From Hyalella azteca (lineage: Eukaryota; Arthropoda; Malacostraca; Amphipoda; Hyalellidae): a stretch of 64,000 nucleotides of DNA. Position 1 is the first letter of the stretch; every line of letters starts with the position of its first letter. A program made the position numbers and the translations under genes. Positions 23,601-36,900 of this stretch are shown in pieces. The notes under the pieces are model-generated. The model saw nothing but the letters and a program-made list of their open reading frames with translations. It was not told the DNA's origin and did no database searches. Location of the stretch: contig NW_025942403.1 in NCBI RefSeq assembly GCF_000764305.2, forward strand, positions 434,001-498,000. Reading direction: 5' to 3'.

Positions 23601-26550
23601 ACACATAGTTTACTGTGGATCCGCTTTGCGGCTACGTACGAATATCACGTTGATAATAAAAAGCCTCCAACTTTCCAACGAATCTACCGGATAACCCAGT
23701 TCAAGTTATAAATAATTCAACATGCCAAAACAAAGGTTTTATTCTCCATGGCTGGAACCAAAAGTAACGGCGACGCTTTCAGTGGCATTACTCATGGTAG
23801 TCGCAATTCATGAACGTGTATGGATTATCCTGAACGCATCTCGCAATCAAGACCCGAGACCGACACGAGCTCGAGTCACTAAGGCCTTCTCGAGATTCCC
23901 TGTCACGTCCCTACAGGCCGATTGCATAAAAACTGCGAATATCTCATGAATATTGATCTGGCACAGCCAGAACGTGTCTCTCGACCGCTGATCACATTTG
24001 CAACGATGACGACACGCGGCAACGCAGCTGCGGCGCTGCATGGCATTCGGGAGCAGCTGTATTGCCCCATCTCAGGCTCTTGTTTCATTAGTGAAATCTT
24101 TGCAATACAGCTAATAACTATTATTGCTGTTTTTTCTAGATATTTTTCAGTTTCATTACTTCTTCTGTATTCGGTGCTTAGCAGTTGATAACTGCTCTGG
24201 TAAGACGCTGCTATTGAACTGCTTCTGGATTAGGATTGCATTTGTTCACAACTGTCCGGGTGCCAGTGTTTCATCTTATTGCAGTGTTGCTGCATCTCTC
24301 ACGTTGCTGCCGTTATCTTTTATCTTTATCTTTTCGGCAAAAGAGAAACAAACAATATACTAAATCTGATAAATGTCCTAAAAATTTCTGACAGTAACTA
24401 CAATTTCTAAGCTCATGCATCGTAAATATTGGGAGAATTATTCAAGTCGTTTAAGTTTGATCTGTGAATAAATTAAAATTATGCTTCATCATGGTGATGG
24501 CTTAGTATCCGAGCAGATTAGTTTCGTCTCTCATGGTCCCTGGAAACGATTCTGCAGGAACCAAAACCTGCTTATAGCGCCTTGCATGAACGCTTTGATC
24601 CGTTTGTGAAGGCTTTCTTTGAAGGTTTTTAGCATTAGTTAGAATTGTGGAGGGCGCTCAATGGGTCTCGGATTACAGCGATCGAAAGAGTCTCGTAGGA
24701 AGGAAGGGGTCTCTTCAAAGTCAACTTAGACGAAGGGGAACTCTGGTGTTCTAGGTTTATGTGAACTGATCTCGCATTAATTAGAGCAATCATAGTGAAC
24801 CTCATATGTCTTGTGAATATTTTTTACTTAGATAAACTATGTTAATTTTTTATTAAATAATTTGTTATCAACTTAATTTATTTCGTCAATGACCCTGAAG
24901 ACGAGGGGTGTCCTGTAATACTATAAGGCACATGAATATAATACAGTGTTTTAATAGGACTTGCAGATATTCTGCATTACTGAATACATGACACAGAACA
25001 AAATACATTGGATTTTGTACAAATTATTGGAATTAGCTTTACGCAATTCTGTACTCACGAAACTATGAATACCAGCCGACAAAAAAAGTTTGAAAACAGC
25101 CCACAATCTGGAAACCAGTAATTCACGCGCCTATCTCATTAGGCTCGTTCTTGCGACTTTCACTGCTTTCTAATCAAGTGTGATTTGTGTCACACGATCG
25201 ATATCCATTGGCAGAGATTGATAGTCTTTCTCACGCATGAGTACGAAAATTTGACAAACTCCATATAGGCTTTTTCGCCCTTGATATAACGACCGAAAAG
25301 TTATCCAGCTTTCCTTCCGTTAAATTCAAAATTAGAAAAAATAATATGAATTGTCTACAAATTGGTGACCATTTATCATTATATGAATAATCATTATTTT
25401 ATCTCGTTATGCTGGTACAGACTAAGAAAGATCTACACCCATAAAAAACTTCAATGAAAATTATCATACCTAAAAATTAATAAAAAAAACGAGATTTGAG
25501 AACATTTATTTGCAGTCTATCAGGATAAATGAAATTGATTGATTTGATATACATGTGCTTAGAATATGCTCAATCAGCAAATTCTTTTAATTTTCCAGCT
25601 TGACTGTTTCACTAAAAGCTTGCGTCCTTAATCAGCAATCAATTAATTTTTTAATTACAGTCTAGCATGGATTCGAGAAAACGTCTCGCTTTTCTAAATC
25701 TTTGCCAGATTTCAACAAGTATTTGTCTGGCCAGCGCCGTCATGTCCACACTGTGCGATATATTATTTTCTCTGCTTATGATATATCAGCATTTGTGCAG
25801 GGCAAAATGCTTATATTAAGAACTAGGGAGTTATTGCAAATGAACATGGAATTACGGCTATATAATGATGAAATTTCTGGTCGAAAAACATTCGCTGACT
25901 TCATCTCAAGCATTCTTTTAATCCCTGACTTTTAAATCACACGAAATGTTTTCATAACCTTAAGATTATTTTATTAAGTGTCCATCAATGAGTAAATTAG
26001 CTTGTTAGTGTGTAACAGCATTCAATTGCAACCAGAAACTATACAGTATATACTCGTATTTACGTGGAGCAACGATGTGGACAAGTCAGTAAAAGTCATC
26101 CACCTGCTGTTGCCCAACGGTTCTCGTTGATCAAATCAAACTCGAAAATAAGTAAAATACTCTTTCTTAATTAAAATGGAATACTTCCCATAATGTAAGA
26201 AAGTTTCCCTTCGCTGTGCAAAACCCAAGGAGTGCAGAAATATTGATGAATTTAATCAACGACCATGTTGTTAACTGTACCACTGTCATAAACAGAGTAA
26301 AACTGTACACTGTTTTACTCTCACGTACAACAGCAGTTTTGAGGAATTGTATTACGCGTTGAGCGTTCGCATGCACTTCACTACGAGTGCAACGTCACGC
26401 TTTACTTTCCAGAGAACAATTTCAGTGAATTGTGAGCAATAAATTTCCCTCATGTGGTTCAGGGAGCGCATTATGAGCATGCTTATGGAGGGTACGCATG
26501 CTACCTCCCTTGCCTACGCATTACAGAGACGACCAACATCAAGTGATCAG
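20653..26550. other. Gene-free stretch of about 5.9 kb
   Basis: No gene, RNA or mobile element is recognised. There is a doubled ATCATCTCACGACT at 21261 and 21280 (period 19). A 122-codon plus frame at 21358-21726 overlaps other frames on both strands and has no domain. A GC-rich patch lies at 23790-24070, and a hairpin at 26294 is listed separately. A candidate frame at 25702-25935 has no support beyond length. Confidence 0.4.
26294..26321. other. Hairpin, 10-bp perfect stem
   Basis: AGAGTAAAAC (26294-26303) and GTTTTACTCT (26312-26321) are exact reverse complements separated by the eight bases TGTACACT. The whole is close to a continuous palindrome around GTAC. No poly-T terminator, promoter or gene context gives it a role. 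Confidence 0.5.
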
Positions 26551-26797
26551 GTCTCTTGATGCCAGCAGCAGCCGAGAGCGCAAGCTCATGTCTCTTGATG
26601 CCAGCAGCAGACGAGAGCGCAAGCTCATGTCTCTTGATGCCAGCAGCAGCCGAGACCGCAAGCTCATGTCTCTTGATGCCAGCAGCAGCCGAGACCGCAT
26701 GTTCGTGTCTCTTCATACCAGCAGCAGCCGAGAGCGCAAGCTCATGTCTCTTGATGCCAGCAGCAGCCGAGACCGCATGTTCGTGTCTCTTCATACC
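26551..26797 (+). repeat. Minisatellite, 39-bp unit, about 6.5 copies
   Basis: GTCTCTTGATGCCAGCAGCA then GCCGAGAGCGCAAGCTCAT recurs with GTCTCTT starts at 26551, 26590, 26629, 26668, 26707, 26746 and 26785, an exact period of 39. Two unit types alternate late in the array: one with GATGCC and AAGCTCAT, the other with CATACC and ATGTTCGT. Since 39 is a multiple of three and lacks stops, frames of 87-126 codons stay open on both strands (for example SLDASSSRERKLM repeats on +, HELALSAAAGIKR on minus). This openness is explained by the repeat. Confidence 0.97.
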
Positions 26798-26987
26798 AAT
26801 AATAATGTTTATATTATGAATATGTGGTCTGGGTTGCTCTTGGTGTGATGAGACATGAGCATGTGGTCCCGGGTGCAACAATAATAATATAGATACAAAC
26901 CACAGAATGAAACATTTTGTTACGGCACATTAACAGGTAGTTTTAAAAATGGCTTGTTCAATGAGTCGGCGACTCAAGTATTGACTT

Positions 26988-27031
26988 AGGCCTTTAAAAT
27001 CGTCGAACATAGAAGGCTTTTAAAATCGTCG
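26988..27031 (+). repeat. Short direct repeat, two copies
   Basis: AGGCCTTTAAAATCGTCG at 26988 and AGGCTTTTAAAATCGTCG at 27014 are 26 bases apart and differ at one base. Confidence 0.8.
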
Positions 27032-27857
27032 CCAGTTGATGCTGTTAAAAACGACTCAAAAATCAAGTACCTGCTCGTTATTTAAGCTATTCGTGGTTAT
27101 ATTGGTGTTCGATATGAAAAACCTAAATTCTTAGATGAGCCTTAGAACAAAACTCAGATTAATTTCTTAACATAAAAAATGGGTCAATGGGCGAAAAAAT
27201 TACCAATTTCATTAAATTGAAAGTAAATCTTCACGGAATTACCACATGAGGGCAAGAAGGTCGGTGGAATTCCATCGTGACTTTGAATTGTGGGAATGGG
27301 TGCGATTGAGGCCCTGGATTGGCGACAGAGCTTCGGCAATGCAGGCTTTCTCGGCTGCACTGAAAGCCTTTAAATGTAGTCGCAGGACATTTGCATAAAG
27401 CTGCCTTTGGTTCCCCACCGCTGTAGGGTTCTAAGGCAGTGCCAGGCCAACCATTCTCTGTTTACGTTCCCGATAACGATCTGGCATTGATTGGAATTTG
27501 TGGTATTGTTTCATTGTAGCCCGACTGAGTTGCAGCTATGTCCCGCCTCGTGATTTTTTTTTTACAGAAGCAACGGAATTGAATATTTAGAGCAGAAATA
27601 AGGTCGCAACCTAAGACGTGATCTGAGCAGCCGTGCTATATATAGTTCTCTGTGTGAATGGTATTGAACTTGAAGCTCATGATATTTATTTTAATTGCTC
27701 AATAAAAACAGCTTTACGACAAAATATTTAGTCCAGAGCCTAATATAGATGGTTAAGGTTACTTTTTTTCGAGTTCAACAATAAATGTACATTATCTATA
27801 AAAATTCGAAAGATTTCAGTCATATCAAATGAATTAAAATTGAAATCATCTCTCTAG

Positions 27858-28442
27858 AATTGCTCACCATGCAATGGTCATTCGAGGAACGACGTGGAAT
27901 TGTTTGTACGCCCGTCTCATCCAATCCTGTCTTCATGTTCAATTTCAATCATGTGGTTTTCTCTTTATAAAATAAACGATAAGCCTTCGTCAAGAATTAG
28001 AGTAATTTGCTTTATTTTATCACCTATCACCAAAAAATATTATGCACTCGATCGATATCGAATAACGTGGATTAAACAATGCGCATCCGTTAGGAACATG
28101 GATCCAGAAAATGTAGGTTCCCATCCAGAAAAAAAAAAACAAATTCGTCCGTCAATGCGGTGTTTGCTTCTTATCGTCTTTTCGCCATCGGCATCCAATG
28201 CTATAGCGAAGGGGGCCAGGTTTCGTAATATTCACCAATGCGATTGTTTTTCTTGTTTCCCTACAAAAGGAAAAGCTTTCTGGTGTCACTTGGAGATTTC
28301 CATGAGATTTGCAAGTTCCTCGTTGAGAATTCCGGGGTCGGCCAGAAGCTCCCTCCATCATGCAGATCAAGTAACGAACAGACCTAGCATTGGAGCTCCT
28401 CTAGCAGCCAAGCTGTCATTATACATGGTAGTAAGAGACTAA
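27858..28442 (+). CDS. Longest non-repetitive open frame, unassigned
   Basis: The frame is free of stops from just after a TAG at 27855 to TAA at 28440-28442, about 194 codons. The first in-frame ATG is near 27950 (MWFSLYKIND). A GTG at 27894 would lengthen it, but eukaryotes rarely use GTG. The peptide is basic, has no signal peptide or clear membrane segment, and contains a Cys-rich patch (CDCFSCF) near the centre, with a run of four Lys codons from an A9 tract just before it. No family is recognised. By a rough estimate a frame this long is uncommon but not impossible by chance in 64 kb at this composition. It may be an exon, a decayed gene or chance. Confidence 0.18.
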   Translation, partial: NCSPCNGHSRNDVELFVRPSHPILSSCSISIMWFSLYKINDKPSSRIRVICFILSPITKKYYALDRYRITWIKQCASVRNMDPENVGSHPEKKKQIRPSMRCLLLIVFSPSASNAIAKGARFRNIHQCDCFSCFPTKGKAFWCHLEISMRFASSSLRIPGSARSSLHHADQVTNRPSIGAPLAAKLSLYMVVRD

Positions 28443-31400
28443 AGTGACTTTATGGTAATCGCAGATTATGTTAAAACAGGCGCAGAGCAAGAGAATCCAT
28501 TCTTCGACACGGGCTAAACTTCCGACACGCGAAATTCACGAAGACATCGGAGAAAAACACGACGAACCTTTGCCGATGATCCAAAAATCGTATAGAATTT
28601 TTTAACATGGCTGTTTATTGTAACCAAGTAAGCACATGGCGTGAATTAATGTTATAAACTATATGCTGTTACACATCGCGCTGGACGAATCTTACGAATG
28701 AATGTATGGTAACATAATTAAAAAGCATGCATGATTGTTTTCATAAGATATAAAGAAGAAGATTATCTCCTTGTACGAGATGAATATGATTTGAATATGA
28801 GGGGTATATTAAATGAAAATCAGAAGAATATTAAATGAAAATATGAAGACTTTTAAAATAATATGAGAAGAATATGAGAGGAATATAGGATACAACTAAA
28901 AATTCTACGTTCTAATAAAATTGGGTGTTTTAATCAGTTGATGTAGAAGTATCATTGATTACATTGATTAAGTTTTAGGATTAAGAGGATTCGGGATGAT
29001 AGCAATTGGAATTCTGTAATTTCACGAATTATATTCAACCCGAAAAACTTAGGGCTAACCTGCTAGTACAAAGAACAAGCCATATGATAGCTAGAGTCGT
29101 CTGACAATCGGCCACTCAAAAAACGGCCTTAACATGAACGTTTGTAATTACAGGTGAACATTTCCTACACATTTTTTAGATTCAAAAGTTTGCTGTTGGT
29201 GCAGCGCTGGTAGTATACCGGGTGCAGTTGGCTGCTCTCGTAGAAGTTGGCGGTATTGACGGGCGGCCAGACTTAATTTAATAAGACGGTCGTGCCAGGA
29301 ATGCAGCAGGCACAGATTTACGCGTCTGGGTTTGAGTATGAATGAAGAACGACGCCTCCAAATCGCGCGGTAAGAAAAGTATTGACCCAATAGAACAAAC
29401 TCGGGCCGATGTCTCAGCCTCCAGAATGCGGCGTGACATACCGAGAAGTAATATTTATATGCTTCTTTCTGAGATTTGTGAAGAAGTTGTTGACATGGAT
29501 ACGCAAAAATGAGTTTTTCGAAGTGACTCTCGTAAAGCATGATTGCATATGCCCTATGGATTGCGGTAGTTTAGTGAAAAAGATAAATTTATTATTAATT
29601 TTGTGGTCCGGTTAAAATTGGTGAGGATATTCATTTGATGGACCTTTCATTACCGCTTTTTTACATTTTTAGCAAAGTCTTTTGAAATTATCAACTATGC
29701 AGTGATGGTCGTGCTTCAGAATTTAGTGAAATTGAATGGCACGAGTCATTAAGAAACAGAACGGGGTTAGGCGGAGTACAACACCATATTTTCACATAAC
29801 AGTATTAGTCGACTCCAATAAAATAGCTGAATCAACCAATGTAATTTGGAAGGATTTATTATTATTTGAATTTCCCCTGCTATGAATTAACTTAGAAGCA
29901 ACCGAAAACACTTCCGTAGACTCATCAATGAGTTTTGCGGTTGAGTTCGGAGATCCGAGTTAGTTCGGCGGGAGCTGGAAACGATTTAAGCGATCATAAA
30001 GCAGCGAACGCTGCCAGTCTGATTTCACAGTGAGCTTCATAAGTGAGCTACGAGCGTCTTGGCCGGGCTTCTCGATCGCCAGGAGAAGCTCTGCTAATCG
30101 TCAATTATCGACGTAGATGGTCAGTACTGAGCCTCCGTCTCCGCAGGGACGACCGATAAAATAAGAAATACTAGAACCAGAATTTAGAGACCATTGAGAT
30201 ATCACAAAAAAATTCGCTGGTTCACATAGCATGTCTATAAGAAATTATCGCTTTTTACTACCTATAAATAAGAGCATTTGTTGCACTTATTCCCAACAAA
30301 TTAATTTATTTACTTCTACAACATTTAACAGACACTTTTTTATTATATGTAAATTTCTGCCGAGATATCTGAAAAATTTCTCGCTCAATCTGAAAATCAA
30401 TGTTTACAACTAAGTTATTTCATTGCCCTCATCATATCATACTGACAAACGTTTCAAAACGATTCTTGCGAGGTCGATATCCATATAAACATTTTTTTCA
30501 TTATTTTATACATCCGCATTTCTCTTCTTGATTTTCCTGATGGTTGAAATTAATTTGACGTTGATGAGGATGACGTCATGCCAAGCCAGTGATTTTACTT
30601 TCGATATCATAAGAATATAACCAAATCTTAACGCTTGGAGAGAGCAGAAGCCCGGTGACTTATCTCAAATGCTAAAATATGCAAATATATTCTAAAATTT
30701 ATGGAGTTTGTCTAGGCGAGATTGATAAGTGTGGACGGCTTTGGAATATACCTACACTGTGACTGAGTTAGTTTCAATAAAGTAGAGAGCTGCTATCTTA
30801 ATTAACGGTGTCTCCGTAAATGGCTGCCGCATTCTAAAGTTCGCTTAGCCAACCGTAAACCCGAGCAACGGCTCAATTCTAAGCGCTTGAATTTAGATAT
30901 TGGCTGCGACTGAGACGAGAGAAAAATATTTTATCTGATTATCTTAACAGGATAAAATGAAAATTAATAAGTTTTTCGTTTGAATCATCGGAACTCGGAC
31001 CATTTGAATTAAATTACTTACTACATTTAAATTTGAACAGAGAAAGTTTAAAATAACTAAACTCACGTAAGAGCAAACCTTTGAATTAACAAACATATGT
31101 ATCATGTGTGGAAAGCATGTGTAAAGGGAGGCAATGTTCATGTAAATATTAGATACGTTTTTCTCATTTAGGTTTTAAGTCACCTCTGACGTGACCTAGC
31201 TCATGTAAGAATCCGTAGTACTTATAGTCGTTCTGATTTGTAATTCCACAACAGAGAAAGGCACCGAAATAAGGGCTTGGATAGATCATCAATGGAAATC
31301 GATTGTTGGTATAAAAAAACGCACGGTCTTGGTTTTGAACTTATAATCATATATTGCTTCAATTGTTATTTTTATTACTTTCTTTTGTTTATTTTAATGG

Positions 31401-31634
31401 CGATAATGTTTATCTCACGATCATACATGAATGTGTGTGGAAATTGAAGGATTTATATTCATATTATTTATTTATCTAATAGTCCCCAGTAACTGTACCA
31501 AACACTTGACTTGAAATAAAAAAGTTTATATAAACTACCGATTAAATAATTATTCAGTTTTCCAAAAAATAGTTTAAAGAATTTTTTTTTCTTCATCGAC
31601 ATCATTGACCCAACCATTATCATTACATGGATAG
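28443..31634. other. Gene-free stretch
   Basis: No recognised gene. A 130-codon minus frame at 29148-29540 (FILKPRRVNLCLLHSWHDRL region) lies in a balanced-composition patch but has no known motif. 29930-30150 is GC-rich and CpG-rich compared with its surroundings. 28780-28890 is an A/G-rich patch with loose ATATGAGAAGAATAT repeats. Confidence 0.35.
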
Positions 31635-31991
31635 TTGAAAAAATGCGCTCACACCAACGATTTATTTCAGCTCCTCAAATTCGGCCTGTGGTCAATTCCT
31701 GCTAAACATTTCCAGTTTAAATTTGCTAAGTCTCTTGCTTATATCATCTTTGAAGAAATACTTAAAATAGAAGTAAATGTTCTATACCGACGTAATGTAA
31801 TCAATCTAATTTTTGTGATAATTAGCGATAACCATGAAAGAATTTGCTCATCCTTGCATATAGTCTTTATATAATTTGAGTTTAAAAGACTATTTGCATT
31901 TATTTAAATTAAAGTCCGTATGTATAAGTTTCACTACATGCAATCCTGATATGACATAGACCGTAATAGTTCAGGATGGTGTTGAAAATTA

Positions 31992-32186
31992 TTGCTTGTT
32001 GCTCAAATGATTATTTTCCAATTTTATTTCCTGACATTTTTGTTAACGTTTCTGGTATTATCATTTTATTTAATAACTGTTATTTATCAGAACCAATTTT
32101 CATCTACATGGAAGAAATCTTATTTTCGAAATCAACCTTATATTTATAGCTTACCTGTTGGTTACGATCAATTGGAAAAATCCTAG
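31992..32186 (+). CDS. Possible first exon encoding a signal-anchor segment
   Basis: From the ATG at 32007 the frame gives a single continuous hydrophobic stretch of about 22 residues (FYFLTFLLTFLVLSFYLI). A Trp/Lys/Tyr-rich segment (STWKKSYFRNQPYIY) follows, then a stop at 32184-32186. An N-terminal membrane anchor followed by W-K-K is the layout of microsomal cytochrome P450s and of type II membrane enzymes. The Pro-rich hinge and the rest of such proteins are not found, and no good splice donor is seen before the stop. The context before the ATG (CTCAA) is acceptable. It could be chance, since AT-rich DNA readily encodes hydrophobic residues. Confidence 0.13.
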   Translation: MLVAQMIIFQFYFLTFLLTFLVLSFYLITVIYQNQFSSTWKKSYFRNQPYIYSLPVGYDQLEKS

Positions 32187-33537
32187 TGCAAATAAAGCCT
32201 TTGTAATCATTATCATAAGCACCAGGATATTTTGGCCAATTATTGAGATGCGAGAAACCGAATTATAAATTTCGAGAAAGCAGGTCGAGCCTATAGGCCT
32301 GTAGTCGCGCGCAGGGTGACTGCGCGGTGTCACTCCGTAATCACGTTGCTTAGTAATTGATGTCTGTCGTTCCTCATGAATAATTCCTAAGCAGGAAAAT
32401 TGAGGCCTCAGCAGCTGATGAAGAAAACGCAACCTTGCAGTTTAACGGGTAGTCGGAAGTTCACTCTGTACAACATGACATGTATATGTATTCGAAATCT
32501 AACTGAATATACTTCATTCATACCATAAAAGAATTTGTGGCGTTCAAGAGATTGTTGATCGCCTACTTGAAGATAAGTTTTTGTGTAAGTTTTGTCAGAA
32601 TCGGCTTCAAAACCGTTAGAATCAACCTTTTTTATTTATTTATACATTCTAATAAAAAGTAGTTATAGGTTATAACAAGAGTGAATTGATTAAGTTGAGA
32701 AGTATTATGTTCAGTAGTATTTTATCCATAGCATTATATGTATGCAGGGACATAATCAGAAAGTTCATTGAGGACGTTGGTACATCCTAAACGTCATACA
32801 TGAAGAGTTATGCAAAACGCAAAATAGTTATGCAAAACGGCTTGCTGGACCATTATTTCTGATTTATAACAAACACACCACCAGCAGATAGAAGTCAGAG
32901 AACTGAACGCATCAAACAGAAGTCCATGCAACTGGCCTGTATGGAACTGAAGTGTTGGCTTCCAGAGCTTGCAGGCAAGCCGCTCTAGTCCAGGCTGCAT
33001 ATGATGCCTGAAAGCTGGAGCTCTCACCGCCACTTTGAAAATCTTAGCCGGCTTATGGTTGTCCAATGAATGATCGACTGTCAGTCGCCATGAATTCAAC
33101 GGTGACTTCCAGCTGCATCCATGAACCGGTCAATTATGATGAGCTGCACATCAGCATCCAGACGCTCTGCAGCATCCGTCTCCATTACGGGACGAATAAT
33201 TCAAAAATGGCACTGAGATCCGACGATGATGGACCCAAAATACTTGAATGATGATGAATCTCGGAGATGCGATCGGCTTTAGTGCACTTCACCTTGAGCT
33301 CAAACAAGGTGTTTGTTTTATCGGTCGAATACTGGTTAATTTTAAGGCTTCGGTGTATTTAATGCCAGAGTGATGGGTAGGCTGATGCACGCTTTTGGGA
33401 TTTTTGGAACGAATAATCAGAGACGAAAAAATTCAACTGAAGCTCAACTATTTCTCTAAATATCTATAAACTGTGAAATAAACCTTGTCTTCCCACATTC
33501 CAGCCACTTTGTCATAACGATCATGCAAGTTCAATAG

Positions 33538-33949
33538 CGCCATGACCTCAAATTTTATTATCCTAATCCCACGAATAAGTGCGCTACGTTGCATGAAGAA
33601 CAAGAACGAGTGCAGACAACTTTCCATCGTCAGTTTAGATTCCTTTTCTTACATGATAAAGAATTAGATTTATATCGCACGTATTTATGCATGTATTTAA
33701 GTTTTAATTACGCTTGTGTGAACATCAACATTTTTGCCAGGCCACTTGATGAGATGCTACTAGAACGAATTAAATTCGGGATTGAAAATCTCAAGGTGTA
33801 TAATTGAACGAGCTTTCTCAAAGACGTAATACTGAGAGTAATAATGTTGCCGCCGACAAAAACTGCAAAGCAATTTATAATGTTATTTACATTTTTAACT
33901 GCTGTGTTATTATTAATATTCATTTCTAAGTACTTTGAGTATGTATAAC
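33538..33949 (+). pseudogene. Possible broken coding segment with C-terminal membrane helix
   Basis: One plus frame runs about 137 codons from after a TAG (33535) to TAA (33947), interrupted by a single TGA at 33805-33807. Before the TGA the peptide is protein-like (FARPLDEMLLERIKFGIENLKVYN). After it the same frame continues with TSFLKDVILRVIMLPPT and a hydrophobic stretch (FIMLFTFLTAVLLLIFI) ending KYFEYV. A helix followed by a short polar tail at the very end is seen in many receptor families, including ionotropic receptors, but no diagnostic residues are present. Reading it as one relic depends on the frame continuity across the stop. Chance is a real alternative. Confidence 0.15.
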
Positions 33950-36900
33950 GTGGCTGATGAGAAAATAACCGAATAACATATGAAGACCATAATAACGTCG
34001 GTTAAAAGTTCAATTTGCATATAAACTGCTTTATATTTTCAATAAAATTAAAACTTAGGCCAGGGAAACCTTAAGGAATATTCTAACCGTTTTCCCCCAA
34101 CTCTTCAGGAGGCTTTAAATGAACCAAAAAATAAAATGTTCGATCAAAACTGGATTACATTCGAGGGCGTGTCATGAATTCTAGCCCAACTACTTAGCAA
34201 TAATCGTCCAGCCGTGAATACTTTTTATCAGATCCTGGACGTATTACCGTCGGCCAGACATAACCCGGCGAGAATCTACTGAGGCCTTCGTTTGATCCAT
34301 AACTGCATCCGGGAGCAGATAAGATTCCCGTCAGAACTAATTTTCTTTTGATGTGTGAGTTCAAAAGCTTAAATAAATCGAAACACATTTCTGACTACAT
34401 TCTATCCTGACTTAAATGACGATTATAATGAGTAAAGCAGGTTCCTGGAGCAATAATTCTGACCCAGCATGCCGATGCGCATTACGAAGCTCAGCGAGCA
34501 AGGGGATGAAGATCGAGTCCTTTATTTATTTTGCCTCTGCATTATACCAAATTTATTCATTTGTGCTTGAAGGCCTGCAAAGTATGATTTCATGGTCAAC
34601 TTTCTAGCTTTCCCAATATTTATGTGCGTTGATAATTCCTCAGTTCTTTTAAACTCGAGAAAGTATTCTTGTCGGAAATTACCCACGAAGAAATTGAAAA
34701 AAAATAATCGAACAATTATTGACTCTTTCACTTTTTATTTATAATCTTAAACCGGGAAAAGTAATGACAATAATTTATTAAGATACTAAAAATATCTTCA
34801 GTAAATTTTCAATTGTGAATTGCCGTAAAATAATGAAAATTGATTACAAATTTTAACAAACAAACATGAGTTCAATAATCACTAACTCTATTTTGTAATA
34901 GTTGAGAGTTTCTATTGTGCAGTAGAATAACTATACAAATAATTTTATCTGAATTATTATTAATATTTTAATAAGATTCAACCAGTACGGATGGAGAATG
35001 CAGTATCTCTATCAATTATACGAATAATTTAATGAAGTTGCTGGAATTATTGCATGCTAGAAAATCGGGCTATGGTTAAAAGAATGAGGCATGTGGTTAA
35101 GAAGCGATATATTCAACGCTCATAAAAACACGTTATCATCAAGAATTCGGTGTACCAATTATCTCTAATTTGTGAAACCTTGGCAAAAACCTGGTCATGC
35201 GCAAGAGCTTCAGCTCAAAGCTAAGTTATTTAGTTGCTTGAGCAATTCACCAGATCACCTGCAATGTAAGTCTTTATGTCCTCCAGAATCAAGACGTGCA
35301 AGGAACTTTATGAGCTTGCGGAGTCCTTTAGAAAATACTCGTGCTCGATAAACATGAAGTCCAAGCAGGCAGACAGACTAAACCAACTGACTTGTATGTG
35401 GTGATCGCAAGGCAATGGCATGGACCAGCGTTAGATAACTTGATGAAGCGAACAGCTCCATTGGTTCGCCGAACACAGTACCAAGAGGACTACGAAATAA
35501 GTCCGTTTGAGGGTTTCAAATATATGAATTCTTATTTGATGAACGAAAACCAGAAGCAAACGTCCTACAAAAGTCAGACCTGAATCACTGAATATGAGTT
35601 CGTTCTTTGGAAATAGCTTTCAAACATTCGTCTATATTCATTCCTGTGAACAAAATTATTTTTATTAGCTTCCTTTTATCAGCACCGAAAAATGTACCAT
35701 CATTGAGGCATGAGGATCGTCATCAAACTAATTTTAGATTCATGAGGATCGTCATGAAACTAATTTTAGATTACATTTCTAACCTTTCAAACCACTTTCA
35801 TTTTGTTTGAAGACAATCAAAAGAGCTTTATCTCACTCTAACTAATCTTTGGACCTCGAGCCCCTATGGTGTTATCAGCCTTACAAATACCTGCAGCCAA
35901 ATCTCCTGCTTATCTCGAACATCACCATAAAGATTGTGTCCAACTAGCATCCTATCACCCTCGACTTTAAGTTTAACGTCTCACCTCCAGCCTAACCTCA
36001 CAGAAAACTCACCAAGTCGCATTCCTCTCACACTTCGTTCAGCAAATTGTACCAAGGAAAGTAATAACTATCCCATTATCAGCGAGAGGTCTTAATTACA
36101 TTGCTGCTTTATCAGAAACTGACACTTTCATGGTGATATATTTAGGTGGCTATTGGAGAGCCGGCTGCTGGCGGCGAACGAAGTCTCATCTTTTTACTTG
36201 TTTTTGGTCGGTGTCTGTGCAAGAACCCGATATGTAAATGCGTCTTGTTCTCTAGTTACCAAACCCAGATGTAAAGTTATGCTTGCAAACTCTTCCCGTA
36301 GCCATAAACGCTCATTAATTAGTTGATCTCCGTCAGTAGAGATCGAGTGGTTGATGAACTAGAAAGCTGGACTGGAGATTGATTCCTTGTAACCAACTTA
36401 CGAGCGTTGAGTCCATCAATCGGGAAGCTCTTATCTGGCTACGCAATTCTTGCATGCCGATAACATGGAGGCTTCGATGTCTTAATTCCAGACACTCAAT
36501 TAGAAAAAAAAATATGCGGCAATGAGAGCCTTTATTTTAATGGTGTGTGCTCTTGTTCGATTGAAGCGCTTTCTCCCGTGTTAGCTTAACGCCTGTGCAG
36601 ATATTGTGACAACTAATGGGATAAGTGCTTCTGTTTTAGCTTTATGCACTTTAGCTAATCTGCATATATTTAAGAATATTATTTATAGAACTTTAAATTC
36701 TCACAGAGAATCATTTTGAATTTATTTGGCTTTGGTCTCAGTAATTTTATGAATGAGGAAATTAACGATGAAAGAACATCGCAGCTAAGGCTTTCAACCG
36801 AGCGATTGCAAATAATTCATGCGCTGAAACAACGTACGCATGAATTCGATCAATCAAATCTGTAGTTACCAATCATAAATTTGGTAACTAGTATACCACA

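Noticed and set aside
8810..30020. AGCGAACGCTGCCA shared at about 8807 and 30001
   Set aside because: A single shared 14-mer is expected by chance in 64 kb and the flanks do not match.
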